A stretch of 38,735 nt of DNA from Deltaproteobacteria bacterium (GTDB lineage Bacteria > Desulfobacterota > Desulfarculia > Adiutricales > Adiutricaceae). Where the stretch lies: positions 1 to 38,735 of the forward strand of contig JAISRZ010000028.1 in NCBI GenBank assembly GCA_031273455.1, given 5' to 3'. Shown one piece after another: positions 8,212 to 17,156 of this stretch. The position numbers and the translations under genes are program-made. The notes beneath the pieces were generated by a model. The model had not been told where the DNA came from, did not search any database, and worked only from the letters and a program-made list of their open reading frames with translations. Each line of letters begins with the position of its first letter. The stretch's first letter is position 1.

Positions 8212-8843
8212 AAATTGACCAATTGGCGGTAGGCCATTATGGGTTCCAAATAAGAGTGTTTAATACTAATCCATTTTCGTCATCGCCGCAATATAAAATA
8301 TCTGATGACCGAGCCACCCGATCGCCTTAACGCCCCTTTTCCGCCTGGTTGGAACACTGGGCCTGGAAGAGAAATGAGAAATAATTTGGCGATCCCTATG
8401 GCTTTTCGATGGAAGGTCTATACTGTTACGCGGGTTGTCACCCAAAGGCCCGGTTTTGGTCTTAGGGGGTCTTATCTATATAGTAGTGGTCTAACCTAAT
8501 ATTTTAGTTTCGCCGACCTCGCTTTTTCGCCGGGGGAATAGGCCGCAAGAGCCTATCCGCGACCGATCCCCGGCCGCCCCCGGTTCGGACCTTCGGTAAG
8601 GCGTTAAGACCCTTAAACTCATTATCCCCAAGAAACACAAGACGCCCAATGTCCTAAAAACCCTGATAGGGCCTAGACTATCGGTCCATTAAGCGACTAA
8701 AGTTAATGGTATTTCGCAATGGGAAACCCAATTTTTGGACCATTTTTAGGGCCGCGTTTCTTGCTAACCTATTGAAATTAAAGGGTTTTTCGGTTTTGGC
8801 CTCTTTTTGACCGGTAAAATGGCCCTTTTGAGGGCCGATTTTA

Positions 8844-8917
8844 AGCCCCCAAGTTTTAAAAAAGCCGATTTTGAGACTTCCAAGACCCCTTCTGGAGTCC
8901 TTTTGGGGGCTTTTTTT
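8844..8917 (+). terminator. Terminator-like hairpin with T-run, orphan
   Basis: AGCCCCCAA (8844-8852) pairs with TTGGGGGCT (8903-8911), immediately followed by further T residues. The 50-base interior has its own imperfect stem (GACTTCCA/CTGGAGTC). No gene lies just upstream on the plus strand, so it either ends a non-coding RNA or is a relic. Confidence 0.4.
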
Positions 8918-9665
8918 AGCCGCAAAAGCCTCAAAATCCAAATTTCCTTTTTTTCTAGGATATTGGATTGTTTAGATTATTAAAACGTTCTTTAAAATGA
9001 CTTTTAACATGTTTTTAAGAATCAAAATCGCATATTAACTTACTTTCCACTATAAATAAAAAACACCCTACTTGGGGCGTTTCGTAGCCTCGAATCAAGT
9101 GATTTCCGCAAAAAAAGATTTTTTCGCCTAGGGAAAAAATTTACTTTTAAGTTTTTTCAAGCCTAGAAAAAGTATTTTCGCCTCTCCCCAATCTATTTTT
9201 CGCTCAAAACCTCTTAAACTTTTCCAGCCCATTAAATCCGCTTATCACTTTTTACTAGACGATCGAATATTCCTCCAATTCAAAAATTACGTCAAAAAAA
9301 CACACCTTGCATAGAGTCCAACTGTCTCTTATCATTAAGCGTAAGGAAACCAGTGATTCAATCTGGAGCGACATTCCCCACCAACAGACGGCGTTTAGCC
9401 GTAAAAGCCAGAGGCGACAAACAGAGAGCCCAAAAAGACCGGATGTTAGGACAATCGTGATCGAGTATATCACGCCTATTAATACGTACCTCAATCAACC
9501 GCGATCTTTTGGGTGACCTGTTTGACCTCTTGGCCCAAGCGCCGCGAAGACGAGATTAATTTCAGTAACTCTTCTTCGATCTTAACCTTAACCCTTTAAC
9601 TATACCCATTTGGTTTCACAACTTGCGTCAAGCTCATTTAGCTTAACTATCCATTTAGGATTTCC

Positions 9666-10178
9666 ATGCCCTACGATAACATCCTCCAGAACGTCATTCC
9701 TCATCTAGTCGCTCTTTGGACTATCTTAAGATCCGGTTTTGTGGTCGTTGGCTTCGGCCTCATCATCTGGTCTCTCTGGCGGATGGCCCACCCTTCCCGC
9801 GACCGCGGCTTTGGACTGGTTTGGCCAGTCTTAGCCGTGGGCGCGCTCTTCATAAATCTCCCCTCTTTTCTGGACACCATGAGCCAAACGCTTTTGGGTC
9901 AAAACTCCACGCAAACCCTTTCCTACATGCCGCCGGCCTCTAACGCCCAATCATATGTCCAGTTCGCGGTCTTCTTGGCCGCCATCGCGGGCTTAATTGG
10001 CTTAGGCCGCGGTCTTTGGCTGTTAAAAGACGCCACTAAAAACCAAGGCTCTTTAGCCCGAGGGCTAGTCCATATTTTTGGCGGCGTTATCTGCGTCAAC
10101 CTGGTTGAGACCATTAGGCTAGTGGCCGGCGCTTTAGGCGGCGATCTTCCCGAGGCGGTCAAGGCCATTTTCGGATAG
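9666..10178 (+). CDS. icmC: DotE/IcmC (TraQ)-like membrane protein
   Basis: This inner-membrane protein of 170 residues has about four hydrophobic segments (near 15-38, 52-70, 95-115 and 130-155). N-terminal helix, spacing and size resemble IcmC/DotE and TraQ of IncI plasmids, small membrane parts of type IVB secretion systems. The sequence itself is not strongly conserved in the family; much of the call rests on position, since icmC-icmD (traQ-traR) are neighbours in known systems and a convincing IcmD-like gene follows 31 bases later. AGGA lies six bases before ATG 9666. It is the first gene of the secretion cluster. Confidence 0.65.
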   Translation: MPYDNILQNVIPHLVALWTILRSGFVVVGFGLIIWSLWRMAHPSRDRGFGLVWPVLAVGALFINLPSFLDTMSQTLLGQNSTQTLSYMPPASNAQSYVQFAVFLAAIAGLIGLGRGLWLLKDATKNQGSLARGLVHIFGGVICVNLVETIRLVAGALGGDLPEAVKAIFG

Positions 10179-10209
10179 GCCACGGCCTAGCTCATCTTTG
10201 GAGGAACAA

Positions 10210-10617
10210 ATGTTTTATTTCAAAAGGATCATCGAAAGGGTCGCGCGGCGCTTTAGCCTAGTTTTTTCGCGGCTCATCTTACCCACCTACCTATTCGCGC
10301 TCTTCTTCGCCCTGTCCCCTCGTGACGCTCTGGCCCAAGGGCTAGGCAACATTGGCCAAAACGTGGCCTCAAACTTCACCGGCGTGGCCAAAGCCATTCA
10401 GATGTTTGGTTTTTTAGCGGGTCTATCCTTAGTGGTCATGGGCCTAATGGAGCTTTACCACATGAATAAGCGGGCCGACGCCACCTTACCCAGCGCCATG
10501 ACTAAATGCGCCATTGGAGCGGCCTTACTCGCGGTTGACGCTTTAATCTCCTCTTTTTCGACGACCATCTTTGGGGGCGATAAATCCGGTGGCAACCTCG
10601 GAACTTTAGGTCTTTAA
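10210..10617 (+). CDS. icmD: DotP/IcmD (TraR)-like membrane protein
   Basis: After a signal-like hydrophobic segment ending in DALA-QG, the segment GLGNIGQNVASNFTGVAKAI matches the start of mature IcmD/DotP. Two further hydrophobic helices follow (residues about 55-75 and 90-112), separated by a short basic loop. IcmD/TraR is a small inner-membrane part of type IVB systems. I start at ATG 10210 because GGAGG lies five bases upstream at 10200-10204; an earlier in-frame TTG at 10198 overlaps that site. The resulting 135 residues are normal for the family. Gene order with the upstream IcmC-like gene supports the call. Confidence 0.75.
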   Translation: MFYFKRIIERVARRFSLVFSRLILPTYLFALFFALSPRDALAQGLGNIGQNVASNFTGVAKAIQMFGFLAGLSLVVMGLMELYHMNKRADATLPSAMTKCAIGAALLAVDALISSFSTTIFGGDKSGGNLGTLGL

Positions 10618-10696
10618 CTAACCATTCATCGCCAACAAAAGCCTTTAGGCCGCGAAACTTACCGGCCTCATAGGCGAAAAACTTTAAAGGAACCTT

Positions 10697-13150
10697 ATGT
10701 CAGCTAACCAAGCTAAACGCCGCCCTTCCGCCCGGAAGGCCCATACGCCCACCCTTAAAGCCCAGGAGAGTTTACCCTTGACTACCGCGCCGGAAATCAA
10801 TCCTTTACCCCCTGGAGAGGAAGACCTAACCGATAGCGAGCTTATAGCGGAGGATATCGCGCCGCCGCCAAAAAAGCCTCATAGGCGAGCCAAGTCGGTT
10901 ACACCACCCGTAACCTCCAGAGCTAGGCGGTCGGGCCAGAAAACCGCCAGCGATCAGGCTCTTACGGCCAACGCGCCGCTAGAACCCGAGCCAGTTCCCG
11001 CGCCCGAGCCTACGCCTGAGCCCGAGCCAGAGCCCAAACCGGCGCCTAAACGCCGAGGTGGCCGGAAAAAGGCCATTGAACCTCCGCCTATTAATGAAGA
11101 CGCTTTAGGCGCGTCCGCGTCTTCCGAAATGGATCCAGAACCCGAGCCTACGCTCGAACCGGAGCCTACGCCCGAGCCCGAGCCCAAACCAGCGCCCAAA
11201 CGCCGGGGTGGCCGGAAAAAGGCCGCCGAGCCTTTACCTGTTAGTGAAGACATTTTCGGCTCGTCCGCGTCTAACGAACTAGATCTGGCTCCTTCGCCCG
11301 CGGAAGGATCTAACCCCTCTATCTACAACCAGGATAGCTTTATCCAGGATAGCTTCAACCAGGATAGCTTTATCCAGGATAGCTCTATCCAGGATAGCTT
11401 TATCCAGGATAGCTTGAGCCAGGATAGCTTGAGCCAGGATAGCTTTAACCCAGCTAACTCTGATCCGGCTGTCTTTGATCCGGCTAGCCCGATCCTATCT
11501 TCCGTAACCGACTCGTTGGTCGCGGTCGCCCCACCGCGGTTGGAACTCCCCTTGACTGAAACCATTCCCCCCGCCTTAACGAACGAGACTTGGGCCGAAT
11601 CGGTTCCGAGCGGCCCAAGTCCTCTTACCCCTAAACCCACGGAGCTAGAGGCTTTCTTTCAGAGCCTCAAAGGCGAGCCTAAAAGCCCTTTAGACGAGGA
11701 TTCTCCGAAGACCTCTAGCTTAAACCAGTCGGACGATCTCGCCGCGCAATCTAACGAGTTGGCCGCCCAACCTTTCGCCTCGCCCCCAACCGTAAGCCCC
11801 AACGGCCCCACGGTGAGTTCGGGCTTAAACTATACCTTTAACGTCAACGAGATCCTCCAAAGGAACGCTCGCGACCTTAAAGCCCCCCCTAACTTCCTAG
11901 AGGAGCTAAGGTTACGGTTCCCGTCCAAAGGGGTCCCTGACCCGGACGAGGATCTTAACGATTCCCCTAACGATCTTACGCCCACCCCTGGCCAAACGGC
12001 TCAAGAACCTTTTCTGGCGGCCCCACCGTCCGACCCCGAGGACAATTACGAGGAATTCGACAATGTCGAGGACTTTGGCGAGGACTTTAAAGATGACCTC
12101 AAAAACGCCTTAGAGGACTACCAAGACCTTGATTGCGTTGAGGACGAAGACGAAGCCTGGCGCGAAACCTTAACCGCGCCCAACTCCAACCCTTTTCCGC
12201 TGGACGCGTCCGCTTCTAACGCGTCCAGCCCTGACCCGCCGCCATTTTTATCAGCCCCCTATAGCTTCAAAAAGGAGCCACTGGACCCCATCCAGTTGGC
12301 CACTAGCGACCTTCTTGAGCGCCATCCCCTCTCCAGGGGGCTTAATCTTGGCTCAACCCCTCCCCCAATGGATCCGCCTTTCGGCCCCCGCGAGGGAGCG
12401 ACCAGGGGACCAACGGATCCTCCCACCTCTACGCCCCGCCCCGGTCACCCCGGGGCGGGGTCTCCAACCCCTTTGGATCGTTCCCTAAGCGAATCGGAGC
12501 TGATCGAAAAGCTTGGTCAAGCTCCAAGGGTGGAAAGTTTACCCACCTTATCCATTAGGTGGCGCCTCATTCAACAAAAGAAGCTCCTAAAAATAGCTTA
12601 CATCTTAAGCTTAGGCTTTGTTTTCTTGGCCGCGGCCGCCTCTTACTTAGCCATCTTTCCCCTTGAGCCCCGCTACTTCTGGGTCACCCCAGAGCTTCGC
12701 GTCATGGAGACCACGCCTTTATCCGAGTCGTTTATCTCCACGGCTTCCTTAGTCAACTGGACCGCCCGCTCTTTAAAAGAGGCCTTTTCCTTGGACTACC
12801 TCCATGTGGATGAGCGATTGGCCAAACTTAAAGACAATTTCTCCGACACCGCCCGCACGTTATTAGTGGAATACCTTAAAAACAATGGGCATTTAAACAA
12901 GATCATTAACGATCGGCTAGTCATGGCCTCAGAATTGACCGGAGCCCCGGTTATTGTGGAAACCCGCCAAGGTAACCCTTTAACTTGGGTTTTAGAGGCC
13001 CCTTTCACCATTTCCTACCACTCCTCCACTGGCTCGGTCTCTTCGCGTAAGGTCTTAGCCACCGTGGAAATCCAAAGGGTTAAAACGAGTCAGAACCCCC
13101 GAGGGGTGGAAATATCTCGGCTGACTTTAAGTCCCGTGGGCGCGCCCTAA
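10697..13150 (+). CDS. dotI: DotI/IcmL (TraM) with giant disordered N-terminus
   Basis: The last 190 or so residues are a DotI/IcmL domain: a membrane helix near 632-655, then PRYFWVTPELRVMETTPLSE, a helical stretch, and TGAPVIVETRQGNPLTWV leading to the beta-rich end PRGVEISRLTL. DotI forms an inner-membrane/periplasmic complex of type IVB systems and is normally about 210 residues. Here about 600 extra residues precede the membrane helix and should lie in the cytoplasm. They hold two copies of a Pro-Glu block with a basic patch (KRRGGRKK; 10978-11270), eight copies of a five-residue QDSxx repeat (11330-11449), and acidic Asp/Glu stretches. No good internal start with a ribosome site was found, so the extension appears real. 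AAGG precedes ATG 10697. Confidence 0.85.
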   Translation: MSANQAKRRPSARKAHTPTLKAQESLPLTTAPEINPLPPGEEDLTDSELIAEDIAPPPKKPHRRAKSVTPPVTSRARRSGQKTASDQALTANAPLEPEPVPAPEPTPEPEPEPKPAPKRRGGRKKAIEPPPINEDALGASASSEMDPEPEPTLEPEPTPEPEPKPAPKRRGGRKKAAEPLPVSEDIFGSSASNELDLAPSPAEGSNPSIYNQDSFIQDSFNQDSFIQDSSIQDSFIQDSLSQDSLSQDSFNPANSDPAVFDPASPILSSVTDSLVAVAPPRLELPLTETIPPALTNETWAESVPSGPSPLTPKPTELEAFFQSLKGEPKSPLDEDSPKTSSLNQSDDLAAQSNELAAQPFASPPTVSPNGPTVSSGLNYTFNVNEILQRNARDLKAPPNFLEELRLRFPSKGVPDPDEDLNDSPNDLTPTPGQTAQEPFLAAPPSDPEDNYEEFDNVEDFGEDFKDDLKNALEDYQDLDCVEDEDEAWRETLTAPNSNPFPLDASASNASSPDPPPFLSAPYSFKKEPLDPIQLATSDLLERHPLSRGLNLGSTPPPMDPPFGPREGATRGPTDPPTSTPRPGHPGAGSPTPLDRSLSESELIEKLGQAPRVESLPTLSIRWRLIQQKKLLKIAYILSLGFVFLAAAASYLAIFPLEPRYFWVTPELRVMETTPLSESFISTASLVNWTARSLKEAFSLDYLHVDERLAKLKDNFSDTARTLLVEYLKNNGHLNKIINDRLVMASELTGAPVIVETRQGNPLTWVLEAPFTISYHSSTGSVSSRKVLATVEIQRVKTSQNPRGVEISRLTLSPVGAP
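11330..11449 (+). repeat. 15-base tandem repeat coding for QDSxx
   Basis: Eight head-to-tail copies of a 15-base unit beginning CAGGATAGC encode Gln-Asp-Ser plus two variable residues (Phe-Ile, Phe-Asn, Ser-Ile, Leu-Ser). The unit keeps the reading frame, so copy-number change would lengthen or shorten DotI by five residues a step. Confidence 0.9.
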
Positions 13151-13486
13151 AGTCTTTAAGAACGCCAACCGCTTATAACCGTGTTTTCATAACCGCTAGT
13201 TTCGCCCCCAAGTTCAGTCCCCAAGTTCCGCCTCGCTAGTCAATTCCTCTAGTTTTGCCACCTGGGACCCAACAACGATTTAACCAGCCAAAATGGGGCC
13301 GTAAGACCGCTAGGCCAAAGGTTCGCCTTTAACCTTACGGCCCCTAGAGGCCCCTAAAGGCCCCAAAGCCGATTTTTTCACCCAACAAACCCCCAAAACT
13401 TTACGGCTAATCGCCCTAAGCTTAAACCAAAAACTACCGTCTTAAGGAAAACCCATTTCGCCCCCTAAGACAAAAAAAGGCTTTCC
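13151..13486 (+). other. Structured spacer between dotI and dotO
   Basis: No gene is seen. The spacer is mostly G-poor and C-rich, apart from a strong hairpin at 13295-13344. It ends in an AAGG site six bases before the dotO start codon. It probably forms a leader or processing region inside the long operon. Confidence 0.55.
13295..13344 (+). promoter_or_regulatory. Stable hairpin with inner TTCG loop
   Basis: GGGGCCGTAAG and CTTACGGCCCC form a perfect 11-base-pair outer stem. Inside it AAAGG-TTCG-CCTTT forms a second five-base-pair stem with a TTCG tetraloop. No T-run follows. It could be a transcript stabiliser, a processing site or an attenuator between dotI and dotO. Confidence 0.5.
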
Positions 13487-16483
13487 ATGTCTTTTTACGA
13501 CGCTTTTAACCGTTTCACCTTCGCCGCTTACGAGCTTTTTAAAGGCCCGGCCATGAGCTTTTGTCGGTTGGAGACTTTAGACAACGTCGAAACTTTAGTC
13601 GCCGATGATGGCTCTTTAATTAGCGCTCTCAAGATCTCCGGGACCGTGGAGCGGATCACCGCCGGGGCTTTCGAGAAAATCCGGGCCATCTTAACGGAAA
13701 AGACCCGGGTCTTTCTGGAAAAACCCGGGCAAAGCTTAAAACTGGTTTTTGAGTATGACCCCAGCCGGGCCGCGGAGACCTTAGAGCGCTCCTTTCTTCC
13801 CAGCAAAGCCACAGCTAACGCTTTAAACTTGGATCTAAACGATGTTCTTAATGGCTGGGAAAAGCGCCTTTTGGATCTAGCCGCCGGGGAAAACCTTTGG
13901 TTAGTCCTCTGGACGGACGTCAGCTTACTCGAGGCCATTGACCGGAAAAACGCTTGGAACAACCGGCTAAAAGTTTTAAACGTCACCTTTTTTTGGCCGG
14001 GGCAAAAAGAGGGGATTGGTCTACCCGAGCTAAAAGAAGCCCATTTAGGGACCTTAGCCGCTTTAAGCGAGGCCTTAACCGAGGCCGGGCTCATTAACCG
14101 CCAATTATCGGGCGTGGAGCTTTTACGGGATATAAGAACTTCCCTTTTCCCCAGCTTAACCCCTAAAGATTGGCGGCCTTACGTTCCGGATCTGGATCGG
14201 CCCTTTATCATGCCGGAAAGAGGCCAAGGCCCGGAAAAGGTTTTAGTTTACCCGAGTTTAGACGACCAGTTATTCCCGCGGCGGGCGGTGATTAAAAATC
14301 GGGATTTCGTCCTTTTAGGCGATCGCTTGCACGCCCCGTTCTTCCTAGCCATCCCGCCCCGGGAGCCAAGGCCCTTTAATGAGCTCTTTCGCGGATTATC
14401 GCGGTTAAAACGCCCCTGGCGTTTAGCTCTGGATCTGGCCAACGGGGGCCTTGGCCACTGGAACGTCCAAAGTTTACTGGCCCGGATCTTCGCTTTAACC
14501 TCGGTCCAGAACCGGCAGTTAAACGCGGCTTTGGAGTATTTAAAAAAAGAGCGCGACGCGGGCTCTTGCTTAGTGACCTTAAGCTTTTCCTTTGACACTT
14601 GGGTGGAGGTTTTGGATTACCCGAATTTAGAGGCCGCGGAATTGGCTTTAAAGCGGCAATTGGCCGCTTTGGAAAGGCTCTGCGCCGGTTGGGGCCAAAG
14701 CTCAGTCCAAGAGGTGACTGGGGATCCTTTGCTGGGCGTGGCCGCGACCTTACCCGGGTTAATGCCTAAAAGCCCGGCCCCGAGGGCTTTAGCCCCCTTG
14801 GCCGAAGCTTGGTCCTTTTTGCCCTTACGGCCCGCTGGGGCCTGGGACCAGGGGCCTTTGGTCTTTTTAAGCCCGGACGGGAAACCTTTGCCCTTTCGGC
14901 CCAACTCCTCCAACCAAGCCGCCTGGATTGACCTTGGGGTCGCCCCCATGGGGGCTGGTAAATCGGTTCTTTTAAACTCTCTAAACTTAGCCTTTTGCTT
15001 ACAACCGGGTTTAGATAAGCTCCCCCTTTTATCCATCATTGACGTTGGCCCCAGCTCCATGGGCCTAATCGCTTTATTAAAGAGCGCTCTTCCGCCCGCC
15101 CTTAAGCCTCTAGTCACCGGGTTTCGCTTACGGGCCACCCCGGAGTACGCCATTAACCCCCTCGACGCCCCTTTAGGTTTTCGGACGCCCTTACCCAGCC
15201 ACTTGGGCTTTTTAATCAACCTCATCTGTCTTCTGGCCACCCCTTTAGGCCAGGCCGCCCCACCGGATGGGGTCGCGGGCGTCGCTCGGGTGGCTTTAGA
15301 GGGGGCCTACGCGGCCGCCTCGAACCCCGGAAAACTGTTTGACCCGTCTTTAGAGCCAACCCTAACCAAAGCGGCCCAAGAAAATGGCTTTCCTGCGGAC
15401 CAAAACTCAACCTTTTGGGATTTAACCGACTTTTTCTTCCAAAAAGGGCTCATAAGTTACGCCCACTTAGCCCAGCGCTTAGCCACGCCCACCTTAGCCG
15501 ACGTTATCGCCCAAGTTAGACAACACCCCAGTTTAAAAGCCACTTACGCTTTTAAAGTGGCCTTAACCGGGGAAAACATCTTGGATTTTGTTTGGCGGAG
15601 TTTAACCGAGGCCTTAGGCGAGTACAAAATCTTAGCCAACCCCACCCGCTTTAGCCCGGGGGAAGCTCGAGTCATTTGCTTGGATCTAGATGAAGTGGCC
15701 CCCCGCGGCGGAGGGCCAGCTGGGGATAAAAGGGCCGCGGTTATGTACATGCTGGCTCGGCACGCGGTAGGGGCCCGGTTTTTCCACACCCCCGAGGATA
15801 TCCACTTAACCCCGGCTTTGTACCAAGCTTACCACCAAGAGTCTTTACAAAACTTACGGCGAACGCCCAAAAGGCTTTGCTACGACGAAATCCACCGCTT
15901 AACCGGCTTAAAGGCGGCCAGCGCCCAACTGGTCGGCGATCTCACGACCTCAGCCCGGGAGTCCCGCAAATGGAACCTGTCCATTGGCCTTTACTCGCAA
16001 ACCCAAGAGGATTTTCCGGAGGTTTTCCAAGAGCTGGCCACCTCGATCTTTGTTTTAGGGGCTGGGACGGAAAAGAGTTTAGCCGCCCTCCAAAGCTCCT
16101 TTGGCTTAAACGAGGCCGTGACCTTAGAGCTTTCTAGGTTACCGCCGCCCGGGCCCAAAGGCTCCTCTTTAGCGGCCATCTTCAAAACCCGCTCCGGTAA
16201 AACCCAAGACCTTTTGACCTTAGCCTTATCCCCGGAACTCCGCTGGGCCTTTTCCACCACCGCCGAGGACGCGGCCATTCGAGACGCCCTGTACCAAAAG
16301 TTTGGGGTTTTTAAGACCTTAAGCCACCTGGCCCAAAAGTGGCCGGGGGGCCTTAAGAGCGCTTTAGAGGAAAAGTCGGTCAATTTGTCCATTGGGGAGC
16401 GCAAGTCCGGGGAAATCGATCCGGGCGACCTTTTAACCGAGCTCATTAAAGAAACCGCCGCCCATTTAGCGGGCGGCCTTTAA
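13487..16483 (+). CDS. dotO: DotO/IcmB (TraU) secretion ATPase
   Basis: This VirB4-like ATPase of 998 residues is close to Legionella IcmB/DotO and IncI TraU (about 1010). Walker A lies in APMGAGKSVL (GAGKS at 489-493), followed by the IIDVGPSSMGL strand typical of this group. Walker B is LCYDEIHRL (Asp-Glu at 800-801), and ESRKWNLSIGLYSQ follows as in other TraU-type proteins. DotO is a cytoplasmic hexamer at the base of the type IVB channel, together with DotB. AAGG lies about six bases before ATG 13487. No frameshift is seen. The gene is preceded by a structured spacer and followed by a tandem gene pair. Confidence 0.93.
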   Translation: MSFYDAFNRFTFAAYELFKGPAMSFCRLETLDNVETLVADDGSLISALKISGTVERITAGAFEKIRAILTEKTRVFLEKPGQSLKLVFEYDPSRAAETLERSFLPSKATANALNLDLNDVLNGWEKRLLDLAAGENLWLVLWTDVSLLEAIDRKNAWNNRLKVLNVTFFWPGQKEGIGLPELKEAHLGTLAALSEALTEAGLINRQLSGVELLRDIRTSLFPSLTPKDWRPYVPDLDRPFIMPERGQGPEKVLVYPSLDDQLFPRRAVIKNRDFVLLGDRLHAPFFLAIPPREPRPFNELFRGLSRLKRPWRLALDLANGGLGHWNVQSLLARIFALTSVQNRQLNAALEYLKKERDAGSCLVTLSFSFDTWVEVLDYPNLEAAELALKRQLAALERLCAGWGQSSVQEVTGDPLLGVAATLPGLMPKSPAPRALAPLAEAWSFLPLRPAGAWDQGPLVFLSPDGKPLPFRPNSSNQAAWIDLGVAPMGAGKSVLLNSLNLAFCLQPGLDKLPLLSIIDVGPSSMGLIALLKSALPPALKPLVTGFRLRATPEYAINPLDAPLGFRTPLPSHLGFLINLICLLATPLGQAAPPDGVAGVARVALEGAYAAASNPGKLFDPSLEPTLTKAAQENGFPADQNSTFWDLTDFFFQKGLISYAHLAQRLATPTLADVIAQVRQHPSLKATYAFKVALTGENILDFVWRSLTEALGEYKILANPTRFSPGEARVICLDLDEVAPRGGGPAGDKRAAVMYMLARHAVGARFFHTPEDIHLTPALYQAYHQESLQNLRRTPKRLCYDEIHRLTGLKAASAQLVGDLTTSARESRKWNLSIGLYSQTQEDFPEVFQELATSIFVLGAGTEKSLAALQSSFGLNEAVTLELSRLPPPGPKGSSLAAIFKTRSGKTQDLLTLALSPELRWAFSTTAEDAAIRDALYQKFGVFKTLSHLAQKWPGGLKSALEEKSVNLSIGERKSGEIDPGDLLTELIKETAAHLAGGL

Positions 16484-16628
16484 CCCCTAATAACCGCGTT
16501 TCAATGACTATAACCATATATCGCCAGGCGCTTTTTAACAGTCGTCCTTTAAGCGCCCATTAAACCTTTAACCGCCAAAAGGCCAATTCGCTTAAACCTC
16601 TTACCCCTAAAGGAACCCCAAAAAACTC

Positions 16629-16976
16629 ATGAACTCCCCCAATTTCGCTCGCCACCTGGTCTCCGGTCGCTTAGAGGAGATTCGCCAAAAGGGCCAACCG
16701 CCTAAGGCCGTGGTCCAGGTCCGTTTAGCCACCAATCCTCTAAAGGACTGGAACTCCTATGACGTCACTCTCCGGGGCCTTTTGGCCCAAACCTTTAACC
16801 AAGCCGGTTTTAACCTCGGCGATCAAGTGACCATGCTTTTAAGTAACCTTAAAGCCCCGGCTAACCCGGATCCGTTGGACCATAGACCTCGCGCCTTGGT
16901 GGCTAAAGGGCTCGACTTTTACGATCCCTTAAGCGAAACCGACCCGCCCATTGACCATTTAACCCAGCCCGATTAG
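16629..16976 (+). CDS. OB-fold-like protein, short tandem copy
   Basis: The 115 residues are nearly identical to the first 115 of the next gene. The pattern SGRLEEIRQKGQPPKAVVQV, RLATN, a Trp-Ser/Asn-Ser-Tyr strand, LRGLLAQ and GDKVTMLL/GDQVTMLL resembles the beta-strand order of single-stranded-DNA-binding (OB-fold) proteins. That likeness is visual only. The frame ends at TAG 16974, where the sister gene has GAG; an extra segment of about 50 bases and more stops follow before homology resumes. It may be a truncated duplicate or a functional domain-only version. The ribosome site AAAGGA is about 13 bases from the ATG, unusually far, so expression may be weak. Confidence 0.65.
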   Translation: MNSPNFARHLVSGRLEEIRQKGQPPKAVVQVRLATNPLKDWNSYDVTLRGLLAQTFNQAGFNLGDQVTMLLSNLKAPANPDPLDHRPRALVAKGLDFYDPLSETDPPIDHLTQPD

Positions 16977-17156
16977 GACGATCCATCCCGAGGAGGCCGC
17001 GGTTAGCCGCGACCCCGAGGGTAGACCGCCGCGCCTCTTGGCCTCTTAGCCCACCTAATAACCCTAGTCGCCCTTTAACCAACCCAAAAACCCCTAAACG
17101 CCCAGGTCAAATTTCTAAAAATCGCTGACCCGTAAAGGAACCCCCTAAGGATACCC

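Larger units (their letters stand above)
7939..9665. other. Long gene-poor region with gene stump and hairpins
   Basis: Apart from the AAA ATPase stump at 8017-8211, I see no credible gene in these 1.7 kb. Short open frames at 8305-8499, 8678-8941 and 9255-9516 lack recognisable motifs and convincing ribosome sites. 8844-8917 resembles a terminator. 9060-9081 holds a small hairpin (AAACACCC/GGGGCGTTT). 8940-9250 is A+T-rich. No clear promoter for the cluster starting at 9666 could be placed. Confidence 0.5.

Noticed and set aside
8305..8499. 64-residue plus-strand frame
   Set aside because: No motif, no ribosome site, and it lies in a decayed region.
8678..8941. 87-residue minus-strand frame
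   Set aside because: It covers the terminator-like hairpin and simple repeats on the opposite strand; composition is not gene-like.
9255..9516. Overlapping plus and minus frames of 69 and 79 residues
   Set aside because: Weak hints of transposase-like or hydrophobic sequence only, and no consistent motif; could be debris, but I cannot support a family.
11330..11449. CRISPR-like array
   Set aside because: The repeats are 15 bases with no spacers and are translated in frame as QDSxx; no cas genes are present.
14248..16446. Long antisense and alternate frames inside dotO
   Set aside because: Codon-bias shadows of a gene with firm Walker motifs.
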